Below, piece after piece: positions 45,126-55,931 of a stretch of DNA of 64,000 bases; position 1 is the stretch's first letter, and each line of letters begins with the position of its first letter. A program made the translations under genes and the position numbers. Source of the stretch: Meghimatium bilineatum. Its lineage: Eukaryota > Mollusca > Gastropoda > Stylommatophora > Philomycidae. A model generated the notes under the pieces. The model saw nothing but the letters and a program-made list of their open reading frames with translations, did not search any database and was not told the origin of the DNA. The DNA lies in NCBI GenBank assembly GCA_034231615.1, contig CM067307.1:1456001-1520000 (forward strand), written 5' to 3'.

Positions 45126-45164
45126 TGCAATGGGGAGTTTGATTAAAGTTCATCTCTAATCAAA

Positions 45165-45520
45165 ATTCGTAAATTATTATTCTAGGCAAACATAAATAGC
45201 ACAATTATTATTCTAGGCAAACATAAATAGCACAATTATTATTCTAGGGAAACATAAATAGCACAATTATTATTCTAGGCAAACATAAATAGCACAATTA
45301 TTATTCTAGGCAAACATAAATAGCACAATTATTATTCTAGGCAAACATAAATAGCACAATTATTATTCTAGGCAAACATAAATAGCACAATTATTATTCT
45401 AGGCAAACATAAATAGCACAATTATTATTCTAGGTAAACATAAATAGCACAATTATTATTCTAGGCAAACATAAATAGCACAATTATTATTCTAGGCAAA
45501 CATAAATAGCACAATTATTA
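45165..45520. repeat. 31-bp tandem repeat, 11 copies
   Basis: Unit 'acaattattattctaggcaa' plus 'acataaatagc', almost perfect. On the lectin strand each unit has attattattctag|g, a weak acceptor-like motif. Confidence 0.95.
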
Positions 45521-45594
45521 TTCAACGCCATTTAAGCAAATGAAGCAAATGTATATTATTTGATTTACTTCTCGCAGTACTCAGCAATACCTGC

Positions 45595-45908
45595 TCTATA
45601 CTCCCATCTAAACACGTTAAAATTCGATGATCTCTATTCCCAAGAAAACACGTCAACAATCGGTGCTATCTATGCCCATCTAAACACGTCAACAATCGGT
45701 GCTATCTATGCCCATCTAAACACGTCAACAATCGGTGCTATCTATGCCCATCTAAACGTGTCAGATATCCCTACTTTCTATTCCCATCTAAACACGTCAA
45801 CAATCCCTGCTCTCTATTCCCATCTAATCACATCGGCTATCCCTGCTCTCTGTTCCCATCTAAATATGTCAGATATCCCTGCTCTCTGTTCCCATCTAAA
45901 CACGGGAT
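45595..45908. repeat. 36-bp tandem repeat, 8-9 copies
   Basis: Unit 'cacgtcaacaatcggtgcta' plus 'tctatgcccatctaaa', translating as NTSTIGAIYAHL. A second subtype ('ccctgctctctattccc') fills the right half. Open frame due to the unit length. Confidence 0.9.
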
Positions 45909-46021
45909 TGTAAAATGGACCATACCAGAATATTTATATTCTATCTATAAAACCCCTAATCCGTCAGGTTCGTAAGGCTACCACATTGAATGATTCAGCA
46001 CACAGGGACCACCAGTGATCT

Positions 46022-46560
46022 CTATTTCATCATCATCATCAAGTGCCGTCTCCGCAACGAAGGTTGGCTGCAACGTATCTCCAACATCTCCTGTCTCTTG
46101 TCTTGGTGGTGCACTCTGCTAGACTGTAACCTGTCCATCGTGTAATGTTACTCTCCCACGTGTATCTCTGCCTACCTCTTGCTCGCTTCCCTTTGACTTT
46201 ACTCTCAAGTAAGGTCTTCAATAAGGTGTCATGTCTTTTAATGTGTCCAAAGTATTTTATTTGCCTGATCTTTATTTCTCTTAGTAGTTCTTTCTTCATA
46301 TTAAGTGTCTTTAGCACCTCTTTATTTGTTTTCTTCTCTTTCCATGATGTTCTCCCTATTCTTCTATATAACCACATCTCAAAGGCATCAATTTTGTCTT
46401 CTAATTGTTTATTTAGTGTCCATGTTTCTGAGCCATACATTAATATGGAATAGATGTAGCATTTTATAATTCTCATTTTTAACTTGTTTGTAATTTGTTT
46501 AGATATTAATAATTTCCTCATGCCATTGAAGGTACTTTTAGCCATTCCTATTCGTTATTT
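46022..46560 (-). pseudogene. LINE C-terminal region with (ATC)n-type 3' end, family 1
   Basis: A 168-codon frame reads MAKSTFNGMRKLLISKQITN, LKMRIIKCYIYSILMYGSET, DKIDAFEMWLYRRIGRTSWK, KTNKEVLKTLNM, IKYFGHIKRHD, and KGKRARGRQRYTWE, then DRRCWRYVAANLRCGDGT and a stop. This is the region from the end of the RT thumb to the C-terminus. The 3' end runs into a GATGATGATGAT tail, as RTE-type elements often end in short repeats. It is the best-kept LINE piece in the window and 5' truncated, as is usual. Confidence 0.8.
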
Positions 46561-46679
46561 GATCTCTATTTGCAACGATGTAAAGAAGTGAGGAAGAATC
46601 TTGTCCTGCCCATCACTTGACGTTTTTATTTGTCCTCCTTTGTTTCTCTCCCCCCTTTTTTTCGACGGTGCCCTGAGTA

Positions 46680-47282
46680 TTGTTTTTGACAAGGAATCAT
46701 GCCTGCATACATGTCCAAACCATGCTAGTTTTTGACAGGAATCATGCCTGCATACATGTCCAAACCTTGCTAGTTTTTGACAAGGAATCATGCCTGCATA
46801 CATGTCCAAACCATGCTAGTTTTTGACAGGAATCATGCCTGCATACATGTCCAAACCTTGCTAGTTTTTGACAGGAATCATGCCTGCATACATGTCCAAA
46901 CCTTGCAAGTTTTTGACAAGGAATCATGCCTGCATACATGTCCAAACCTTGCTAGTTTTTGACAGGAATCATGCCTGCATATATGTCCAAACCTTGCTAG
47001 TTTTTGACAGGAATCATGCCTGCATACATGTCCAAACCTTGCAAGTTTTTGACAGGAATCATGCCTGCATACATGTCCAAACCATGCAAGTTTTTGACAG
47101 GAATCATGCCTGCATACATGTCCAAACCTTGCAAGTTTTTGACAAGGAATCATGCCTGCATACATGTCCAAACCATGCAAGTTTTTGACAGGAATCATGC
47201 CTGCATACATGTCCAAACCTTGCAAGTTTTTGACAAGGAATCATGCCTGCATACATGTCCAAACCTTGCTAGTTTTTGTCGT
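46680..47282. repeat. 45-bp tandem repeat, 13 copies
   Basis: Unit 'gtttttgacaggaatcatgc' then 'ctgcatacatgtccaaacct' then 'tgcta', with caagg/cagg length variants. On the lectin strand gtttttgacag|g looks like an acceptor. Non-coding. Confidence 0.95.
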
Positions 47283-47399
47283 TTCACTAGTGAAATCAAT
47301 TGTTCCCATGGAACATCTCTATTCTATCTCGTAGGTACGTAATATATTTGATAATACAATTCGAACAAGCAGTCTCACAATGGAAGTATTTGCCATCAC

Positions 47400-47510
47400 A
47401 CAGACACTTTACTGGCTGGAATCGCATATTCCCTTGTTTGCATATTAAATGACTCACTGGCTGGAATCGCATATTCCCTTGTGTGTATATTAAGTGACTC
47501 GATGAATATG
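47400..47510. repeat. 48-bp duplication
   Basis: Two copies of 'actggctggaatcgcatatt' followed by 'cccttgt(t/g)tg(c/t)atatta'. Confidence 0.85.
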
Positions 47511-47529
47511 ATTCAGAAAGTCAAAACAT

Positions 47530-47970
47530 GTTATGCACGTAGGGGATGGGTGGAGTCGTTAGAGAGTTAGCTAAAATGCGGGGATGCCTACGGAAACTCT
47601 TATCTTTGTCCCCGGACACGCGGGCGTGGATGGAACGAACGGGTCGACTAATTAGTTAGCCTCGTTAACCACAACAGACGGTCAGCCTATGGACCGTGCA
47701 GACATACTCATTGCTCTTCGTGAGTCCTCACGATCTGAGGATTTTCAGAGGAATGAGCATGAGTCAATATCGAGAATATGCGAATTGGGAGTAAAGATGG
47801 ACGAGGCCCATAGATAACCCCTGACAAAGATTTAAAAAAGAGCAGTGAATCAATATAGAACCGGACCATCATCCGTTATAACCTGAAAGATTTACTGAAG
47901 TGGAGATCTGAGCACCTGTGGACGTGTCCGGTATGAGAGGAGGATAATCAATCAACTAATAATTCGAACA
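47530..47970 (+). pseudogene. LINE RNase H end and C-terminal tail, family 4
   Basis: LIFVPGHAGVDG, then a one-base loss that breaks the expected 'NERVD', then DGQPMDRADILIALRESS and HESISRICELGVKMDEAHR with a stop. QYRTGP and KWRSEHLWTCPV follow. This is the RNase H third catalytic region (H.GV.GNE..D) plus the conserved tail 'RADI+.A+RE...R+.ELGV......H....N..RTG....LL+.GSEHLW.CP.C'. It ends about 90 bp before the next lectin exon. Confidence 0.65.
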
Positions 47971-48060
47971 CATATATTTCTTTTCAAATTCAGCGCACAG
48001 TAACTTTATAGAGAACTCATACAACCTGAATGTAAACATTATCATTTACTTTTTCTACAG

Positions 48061-48154
48061 TCATCGTGTGCGAGTTTATACGGCGCCCGTCTGGTAGAGA
48101 TTGACAGCAAAGAGAGAAATGATTGGATACAATCTCAAGTTGATTCATTGAATT
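48061..48154 (+). CDS. C-type lectin domain exon (helix 1 to helix 2)
   Basis: The acceptor ttactttttctacag leads directly into SSCASLYGARLVEIDSKERN and DWIQSQVDSLN, phase 0. The donor GTAAGT at 48155 leaves phase 1. 'C...GA.LV.I.S..E..+I...' is the canonical lectin-domain pattern, with the Cys that pairs with the FICE cysteine near the end. The intron before it (4.4 kb) holds three LINE pieces and four tandem arrays. The intron after it (3.7 kb) is mostly one minisatellite. Confidence 0.85.
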
Positions 48155-48689
48155 GTAAGTTCATATGCGTCTTGATTCGTTTACACATGTACCCACAACG
48201 GTAACATGAGAACCACTCTAAAACACACACATGGTAATATATTTTTATCTGTGGGTAAACCCGTAACCCTGTTATTTAGTGATCAGTTTACTCGATATTT
48301 CTAATAATATCAATACTGGTACTGTACACGGTTAAGTAAATAGCAAGCAGAAATGAACGTGATTACAAATATAAGACCTGCTAATAGTGCATTAGTTGCA
48401 GTACTTAAAACATGAGATGAACTGTCCCTAAATTACATCAACGATTGTTGCCAATTTTGTATCTACCTACTCTACTTTTTCCTTCAGTCCCTGTCAAAAA
48501 CTGTCACAAATTCAGAGAGCTACCTACAAGGCTTTGTCACAACATTTACCCCCGCCCATGAAAAAAAAATGATTTGGCAGAAAAAGTACACAAAAACTAT
48601 TTGACGTGTCTGACTTTTAGAATTTTTTTTTTCAAATTCAAATAATTTAATTTGTGTAGAGAGAAAGATTTTTGAAGACGTCAACGAAT

Positions 48690-50745
48690 ATCTGCATCTT
48701 GTCAATACCTGTCACACTTTTCAGACCACGCCCACGGCCTTATCAACAACTGTCCCACTTTTCAGTCCACGCCACCAGCCTTGTCAACAACTGTCACACT
48801 TTTCAGACCACGCCCCCAGCCTTGTCAATACCTGTCACACTTCTCAGACAATGGTCCACCGCCTTGTTAACAACTGTCACACTTTTAAGACCACGCCCCC
48901 AGCCTTGTCAACAACTGTCACACTTTACAGACCACGCCCCCAGCATTGTCAATACCAGTCACACTTCTCAGACAATGGTCCCCTGCCTTGTCAACAACTG
49001 TCACATTTTTCAGAACACGCCCCTAGCCTTGTCAACAACTGTCACACTTTACAGACCACGCCCACGGCCTTATCAACAACTGTCCCACATTTCAGACCAC
49101 GCCACCAGCCTTGTCAACAACTGTCACACTTTTCAGACCACGCTTCCAGCCTTGTCAACAACTGTCACACTTTTCAGACCACTCCTTCAGCCTTGTCAAC
49201 AACTGTTACACTTTTCAGACTACACCCCCAGTCTTTTTAACACCTGTCAGATTTTATCAGACTACGCCACCAGCCTCGTCAATAGCTGTCACACTTTTGT
49301 GACCACGCCCCCAACCATGTCAACAACTGTCACACTTTTCAGACCAAGCACCAAGCCTAGTCAACAACTGTCACACTTTTCATACCACGCCCTCAGCCTT
49401 GTCAACAACTGTCACACTTTTCAGACTGCCTGCCTAGCCTTGTCAACAAGTGTCACACTTTTAGGACCATTGCCCAGCATTGTAAACACCTGTCACACTT
49501 TTCAGACCACGCCTCCAGCCCTGTCAATAACTGTCATACTTTTCAGACAACGCCCCCAACCTTGTCAACAACTGTCAGACTTATCAGACCACGCCCGCAA
49601 CCTTGCCAACAACTGTCACACTTTTCAGACCACGCCCGCAGCCTTAACAACAACTGTCAGACTTATTAGACCACGCCCCCAACCTTGCCAAAACTGTCAC
49701 ACTTTTCAGACCACGCCCACTGCCTTGACAACAACTGTCACACTTTTAAGACCACGCCACCAGCCTTGCGAACACCTGTCACACTTTTCAGACCATGCCC
49801 ACAGCCTTGTCAACAACTATCACACTTTTCAGACCTCGCCTCCAGCCTTGTCAACAACTGTCACACTTTCAGACCACGCCTACAGTCGTGTCAACAACTG
49901 TCACACTTTTCAGATCACGCCCCCAGCATTGTCAACAACTGTCACACTTTTCAGACCACGCTTCCAGCCATGTCAACAACTGTCACACTTTTCAGACCAC
50001 GCCCGCAGCCTTAACAACAACTGTCAGACTTATTAGACCACGCCCCCAACCTTGCCAAAACTGTCACATTTTTCAGACCACGCCCACTGCCTTGACAACA
50101 ACTGTCACACTTTTAAGACCACGCCACCAGCCTTGCGAACACCTGTCACACTTTTCAGACCATGCCCACAGCCTTGTCAACAACTATCACACTTTTCAGA
50201 CCTCGCCTCCAGCCTTGTCAACAACTGTCACACTTTCAGACCACGCCTACAGTCGTGTCAACAACTGTCACACTTTTCAGATCACGCCCCCAGCATTGTC
50301 AACAACTGTCACACTTTTCAGACCACGCTTCCAGCCATGTCAACAACTGTCACACTTTTCAGACCACGCCCCTAGGCTTGTCAACAAAGGTCACACTTTT
50401 CAGACCACTCCCCCATCCTTGTCAACATCTTTCACACTTTTCAGACCACGCCCCTAGCCTTGTCAATAACTGTTACACCTTTCAGACCACGTCCCCGCGT
50501 TGCCAACAAATGTTACACCTTTCAGACCACGTCCTCGCGTTGCCAACAAATGTTACACCTTTCAGACCACGCCCCCCGCGTTGCCAACAAATGTTACACC
50601 TTTCAGACCACGTCCCCCGCATTGCCAACAAATGTTACACCTTTTAGACCACGTACCCCGCGTTGCCAACAAATGTTACACATTTCATACCACGTCCCGC
50701 GAGTTGCCAACAAATTTTACACCTTTCAGACCACTAAACTCATAT
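48690..50745. repeat. 41-bp minisatellite, about 50 copies
   Basis: Unit 'ttgtcaacaactgtcacact' then 'tttcagaccacgcccccagcc'. The right end (50460-50740) is a subtype with 'ttgccaacaaatgttacacc'. A roughly 367-bp block is duplicated (about 49630-49996 and 49997-50363). The 454-codon frame is a repeat translation. Each unit has cacacttttcag|a on the lectin strand, an acceptor-like motif. Confidence 0.95.
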
Positions 50746-51044
50746 GGTTTAGTTGAGGGTGGTCAGATGTATATTTAATAGATGGTTTCTGTGTAGCAGA
50801 ACGGGAAATAGGTAGATCGGGAAAGCTGATGACAGGACATGTTCAAGCTACAAGTGACGGCGGAATAATGTAGCATCTAATGGGCGTGATATTGGAAATC
50901 TGCGTCACTTTGGCAGAGACGACGAAGACAGAGTAGCTGATAGTGAGGGAGAGAACGACAACAAGACCTAGGGTAAGTCAATTAGTCATGTGACGTACTC
51001 TTTGAGTCTTCCGAATGAATCTCATGAAATCCACGCGGTCTCTA

Positions 51045-51130
51045 GCACGTTTTCCCGATTTCTCTAGCAAGTTGTCCCGATTTCTCTAGCAAGTTGTCCC
51101 GATTTCTCTAGCAAGTTGTCCCGATTTATC
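51045..51130. repeat. 22-bp tandem repeat, 4 copies
   Basis: Unit 'gtcccgatttctctagcaag' plus 'tt'. Confidence 0.9.
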
Positions 51131-51189
51131 CAGCAACATTTACGTACATTCCTGTATATAGGATAAAGTAGAATACAGAAGAGCAATAT

Positions 51190-51640
51190 GTGAAGCAGTG
51201 AGTTACTAATGTACCGACGTGGTCAGTGATGTATTTCCTAGGAGAAGCAGTGAGTTACTAATGTACCGACGTGGTCAGTGATGTATTTCCTAGGAGAAGC
51301 AGTGAGTTACTAACGTACTAACCTGGTCAGTGATGTATTTCCTAGGAGAAGCAGTGAGTTACTAATGTACCGACGTGGTCAGTGATGTATTTCCTAGGAG
51401 AAGCAGTGAGTTACTAACGTACCGACCTGGTCAGTGATGTATTTCCTAGGAGAAGCAGTGAGTTTCTATTGTACCAACGTGGTCAGTGATGTATTTCCTA
51501 GGAGAAGCATTGAGTTTCTAATGTACCGACGTGGTCAGTGATGTATTTCCTAGGAGAAGCAGTGAGTTTCTATTGTACCAACGTGGTCAGTGATGTATTT
51601 CCTAGGAGAAGCATTGAGTTTCTAATGTACCGACGTTGTA
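51190..51640 (+). repeat. 52-bp tandem repeat, 9 copies, with branchpoint- and acceptor-like motifs
   Basis: Unit 'gaagcagtgagttactaatg' then 'taccgacgtggtcagtgatg' then 'tatttcctagga'. On the lectin strand most units contain TACTAAT (branchpoint-like; TTCTAAT or TTCTATT in the last ones) and, about 33 bp on, atttcctag|g (acceptor-like). The array ends 197 bp before the next lectin exon. Confidence 0.9.
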
Positions 51641-51836
51641 AGGGGTTTAGATCATATGTAAACACAAATGTGTAGGAAATAAGAGAATAGGAGTAATAAA
51701 CTGAGTACGTAGGTATGGGGTTCTGTTTGAGGGATGTATTGCGAATGGAGAAACTTGAGTACATGACGTCAATTGTTCACGTATTTTGAGCACTTGTCAT
51801 GTCTACGTAACTAACATGCCAGCTGTATGTTCACAG

Positions 51837-51956
51837 TCGTTGGAGCTTGGATTGGGGCAAATGAAAGGTTACATCCAGGAGTATGGCCGTGGACACCTAG
51901 CAACAGGGATTTGACACGATTCAGAGGTTGGCACCCAGGAGAACCAAATAACGCTG
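51837..51956 (+). CDS. C-type lectin domain exon with EPN sugar-binding motif
   Basis: The acceptor tgttcacag joins at phase 1 and the donor GTAAAT at 51957 leaves phase 1. It encodes FVGAWIGANERLHPGVWPW, then NRDLTRFRGWHPGEPNNAG. W+GA corresponds to the 'WIGL' core strand. W.PGEPNN holds the EPN triplet which, in mannose-type lectins, coordinates calcium and binds mannose, GlcNAc or fucose. Neighbouring exons match in frame. Confidence 0.9.
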
Positions 51957-52227
51957 GTAAATATATTTTGAAATTTCAGTTAATGAACCTATTGGATCAT
52001 TGGTGTGTGAAAATAAGCATGAATGACGCATGTTTGTGGAGGAAGTGGTGACTATCTGTAATAGTGAGCTTATTAGGTTTGGGCAACTGAGAGGAGCCCA
52101 GGGTTGCCAGAGTTTAACCATTTTTTAAATGTCACTAGTTATAAAATGTAATGTTTTAGTCATTCTTATATTTTTTAACCAATTTGAAAATGTATTAAAT
52201 GTTAGCAGTATGGTTTGTTTTTTTTTG

Positions 52228-52247
52228 GTTTGGGGGGGGGGGGGGAG
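52228..52247. repeat. Poly-G run
   Basis: About 14 G residues (52233-52246) after a T run. The flanks belong to a LINE insertion. Confidence 0.8.
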
Positions 52248-52254
52248 TCACATG

Positions 52255-52686
52255 TTACATGTAATGTGGATATAAATAATGATAGACCAGCAATACTGAA
52301 AGCACAAATAGAAAATGCAATAAAATCAATAAAATGTGGAACGGCTGCATGCTCCGACAACATAACTGCAGATATAATAAAAACTCTAAATGAATTTGGT
52401 GTGGATATTATCACAGAACTTTGCAATGACGTATATAAAATAGGACCCATACCTAAAGACCTAACATCAACAATATTCATACCACTACCTAAGAAGCCCA
52501 GGTCTGTGGACTGTACATACTATATTAGAATAATTCTAATGAGCCATCTAACTAAAATACTTCTCAAGATAATACATGAAAGAATTAAGAACAAGATAGA
52601 CACGGGGGTCGGTGAAGAACAATTCAGTTTAAGGAAAAACAAATGAACCAGAGATGCTATATTTGGTATCCGACTAGTGATAGATA
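52255..52686 (+). pseudogene. LINE RT N-terminal part, family 1, interrupted
   Basis: Reads NNDRPAILKAQIENAIKSIK, GTAACSDNITADIIKTLNEF, GVDIITELCNDVYKIGPIPK, DLTSTIFIPLPKKP, MSHLTKILLKIIHERIKNKI and EEQFSLRKNK before a stop, then TRDAIFGIRLVIDKY. This corresponds to the start of the RT domain through motif 2. It stops abruptly at 52686, where the minus-strand LINE 3' tail begins. Confidence 0.8.
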
Positions 52687-53225
52687 AATATCATCATCAT
52701 CAAGTGCCGACTCCGCAACGAAGGTTGGCTGCGACAGATCCTCAATATCTCCTGTCCTTTGTTTTGGTGATGCACTCTGCTGAACTGTAACCGGTCCATC
52801 TTGTGATGTTACTCTCCCACTTGTATCTCTGTCTACCTCTTGCTCGCATCCCTTTGATATTTCCCTCAATTAAGGTCTTCAATACGGTGCCATGTCTTTT
52901 AATGTGTCCGAAATATGTTATTTGCCTGATATTTATTTCTCTTAGTAGTTCCTTCTTCATATTACGTGTCTTTAACACCTCTTTATTTGTTTTCTTCTCT
53001 TTTCATGATGTTCTCCCTATTCTTCTATATACCCACATCTCAAAGGCATCAATTCTGTCTTCCAATTGTTTATTTAGTGTCCATGTTTCTGAGTGATACA
53101 TTAATATAGAATAGATGTAGTATTTTATAATGCTCATTTTTAGGTTGTTTGTAATTTGTTCAGATGCTAATATTTTCCTCATGTCATTGAAGGTACTTTT
53201 AGCCATTCCCATTCTTCTTGTAACT
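52687..53225 (-). pseudogene. LINE C-terminal copy inserted into the preceding LINE, family 1
   Basis: The minus strand starts near 53225 with RRMGMAKSTFNDMRKILASE, MYHSETWTLNKQLEDRIDAF and EMWVYRRIGRTS. After a frameshift it continues MLKTRNMKKELLREINIRQI, TYFGHIKRHG and MRARGRQRYKWESNITRWTG, and ends in a GATGATGATG tail next to the plus-strand LINE. It is a paralogue of 46022-46560 with the same 5' truncation zone. Confidence 0.8.
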
Positions 53226-53229
53226 TCTG

Positions 53230-54430
53230 TGGACTACAATTAGTCAAGTCATCAAAATACAACTGCAGATCATAATGACAAGAATACAAGGCAAATTAGA
53301 AACATAAAGGAAGAGAAACAAGAGACCACATATTCAACACGAGGAATATAATTGTGAAATGTAGAGAATACAGTTTAGATCTACACATGTGTTTCATAGA
53401 TTACATCAAGGGGTTTGATTGTGTTAAATATCATCAGGTATGGTCCATCATGGGAGACACGGGCTTCCCCAAACATCTAGTACATCTTATTGAAACACTA
53501 TATTACGAACAACAAGCAGCAGTAAGAGTGGAAGGAGAAACATCTGAATGGTTCGCTGTTCAAGTGGAGTGAGACAGGGTGCACTCTATCCCCTTATCTT
53601 TTTAACGTCTATGCAGAGAATATAATGCGAAATGTAAGAGAAGAACTAGAGGAAAATGAGTTTCATCCAATAAATATCGGTGTGTACAATATTCCAGAAA
53701 TAAGATATGCAGATGACACAGTCCTCCTTACTACACATCCTGAGGGGCTGAAACAGCTAATCACAACAACAAAGAAATACAGCGAGATCCAAAATATATA
53801 TCTAAACGCACAGAAAACAAATAAATGACAACAGACAAAACAAAGATAAAACCAATAATCAAAACAGACAATATAGAACTAGAATGTGTAAACAAATTCG
53901 AATATCTGGGAGCAAATATAAACAGTTCTGGAGATTGTTCAGTCGAGATTAGAAGAAGACTCACAATTGCAACACTCAAATTAACACAAATGAGAAAATT
54001 ATGGCAAAGTAGTAATAATGACACTAAATTAACCATTTTATGATCATGTGTTTTCCCAGTGGCAACATAAGGATGTGAGACTTGGACTTTAAACAAGACA
54101 ATATCTAAAAGAAAAATTCATTTGAAATAAAGTGCTACAGACAGATCCAACGAATATCATAGACAGAGAAAAAGAAGAACATTGAAATTTTGAAATTACT
54201 TAAACTAAACGAAGGGTGACTTCTAAATACCATCATAAGAAGGAAGCTACAGTATTTTGGACACTTAAAACGATATGATGGTATCGAAAGGTTGATTCTA
54301 GAGGGCAGAGTGACGATGGACCAACGACATCGAAGAATGTATACACAAGTCTTTGGCCAATGCAGGCTTGCTTGACCGGAACGGAGAGGAGTTCAGAGTA
54401 TCCACGACAAAGACAACGTTCTGGAACGAA
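53230..54430 (+). pseudogene. LINE RT to C-terminus, family 5
   Basis: Reads RETRDHIFNTRNIIVKCREY, LHMCFIDYIKGFDCVKYHQV (motif A, Asp present), EQQAAVRVEGETSEWF, a shifted motif B, EIRYADDTVLLTTHPEGLKQ (motif C, intact YADD), NIELECVNKFEYLGANINSS, CSVEIRRRLTIATLKL, GCETWTLNKT and IRRKLQYFGHLKRYDGIERL. This is a near-complete RT plus thumb and post-RT region, broken by several frameshifts and stops. Confidence 0.8.
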
Positions 54431-54434
54431 TATG

Positions 54435-54945
54435 TCACTTGATATATTCATTACTTGATTTATTGATTTGATCTATTAGTCTGTATAGTTCACGTTCTGC
54501 TAAAAGAACAACGTCATCTACATATCTCGGGTTGTTTATTACTTTCCCATTGATCTTGAGTCCCGACATTTCTTCTATATTATTAAAGATATTCTCTGTG
54601 TAGATAGTAAATAGGATTGGTGATAAAATACATCCTTGTCTTACCCCTCTTCTTATTTCTATGTATGGCGAGTAGCTGTTGTCACACCTTATTAGTGCAC
54701 TCTGTTCCAAGTATGTATTTCTAATCAGTGTGATGTCTTTTCCATCTATGCTTATTTCTTGAAGATATTTGATTAATTTTTCATGTTAAACTAAAAATCC
54801 TTGCTGTATTCTATGAAGCAAATATTAATACATTTTGAACTTCTATATATTTATCTATCAATAGTCGGATACTCAGTATAGCTTCTCCGGTTCCTTTGTT
54901 TTTCTAAAAACCGAATTGTTCTTCACCGACCTCCGTGTTTATCAT
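54435..54945 (-). pseudogene. LINE RT fragment, family 1, left arm of a head-to-head pair
   Basis: The minus strand reads EKLIKYLQEISIDGKDITLI, EQSALIRCDNSYSPYIEIRR, GVRQGCILSPILFTIYTENI (motif B), then VINNPRYVDDVVLLAEREL, where the usual YADD is YVDD, and LYRLIDQINKSSNEYIK. 5' parts past 54720 are stop-ridden. Confidence 0.75.
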
Positions 54946-54959
54946 GTAGATATTTATTT

Positions 54960-55650
54960 TCTATCAATATATAAATATATAAAAGTCCAAAAAAGTATCT
55001 ATATTTGCTTTATAGACTACAGAAAGGCTTTTGACAGAGTCCATCATGAAAAATTAATCAAGTGTCTTCAAGAAATAGGCATAGATGGAAAAGTCATCAG
55101 ACTGATTAGAAATATATATTGGAAACTAACTGCATCAATACGATGTGAAAACAGCTACTCGCCATACATAGAAATAAGAAGAGGGGTAAGACAAGGATGA
55201 TTTTATGAACAAGCCTATTTAATATCTACACAGAGAATATCTTTACAAATACAGAAAAAATGCGAGGATTCAAGATCAATGGGAAAAATAGCATCAGATA
55301 CGCAGATTACACTGTTCTTGTAGCAGAAAGTGAACATGAACTACAAAGACTAATAGATCAAGCCAATAAATCAAGTAATGAATACGAACTAGATATAAAT
55401 ATACAAAAAACAAAACCATAATAATCAGTAAAGACACAGAAGAACAAGAGGTAAACATAAACATGCATGGAGAGAAACTACAACAAGTCAAACATTATCA
55501 ATATCTTGGACACATAGTCACAAATGATATCAGATGTGAAACAGAAGTTAAAAGGAGAATAGGAATGGCTAAAAGTACCTTCAATGACAATAGAAAATTA
55601 TTAATATCTAAACAAATTACAAACAAGTTAAAAATGAGGATGGTTGATGT
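54960..55650 (+). pseudogene. LINE RT fragment, family 1, right arm of a head-to-head pair
   Basis: Reads KSIYICFIDYRKAFDRVHHE (motif A), KLIKCLQEIGIDGKVIRLIR, SIRCENSYSPYIEIRRGVRQ then G and a stop. In other frames it continues with motif C (IRYADYTVLVAESEHELQRL) and VKHYQYLGHIVTNDIRCETE. It is the inverted counterpart of 54435-54945; the shared part makes a large imperfect palindrome. Confidence 0.8.
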
Positions 55651-55754
55651 GCAGGATTGTTCTTGTATTGATCCCAGTTTTTCTAACATTTCTGCTGTAT
55701 AATCTCCCAGTGTGTTCAAACGTCCGGTGATACACGGCTAAGTAACTATTTTGT

Positions 55755-55830
55755 TGTCGTGTGTGTGTATGTGTGTGTGAGTGTGTGTGGTTATTTGTAC
55801 GACTGTGTAGATGTGTGTGTACTTACCCGC
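55755..55830. repeat. (GT)n-rich stretch
   Basis: Interrupted tgtgtgtatgtgtgtg run of about 70 bp, 100 bp upstream of the last lectin exon. Confidence 0.8.
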
Positions 55831-55931
55831 GTGAGTGTGCATAAAATTGCTACTTGCTACACTTTGTTAGTGTAGAATACATTACTACTTGTTGCATTTG
55901 TCTTTATTTTGAAATGTCTTTTCTCTACAAG

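Noticed and set aside
48672..50457. 454-codon frame with SHFSDHA-type repeats
   Set aside because: Translation of the 41-bp minisatellite in a lectin intron.
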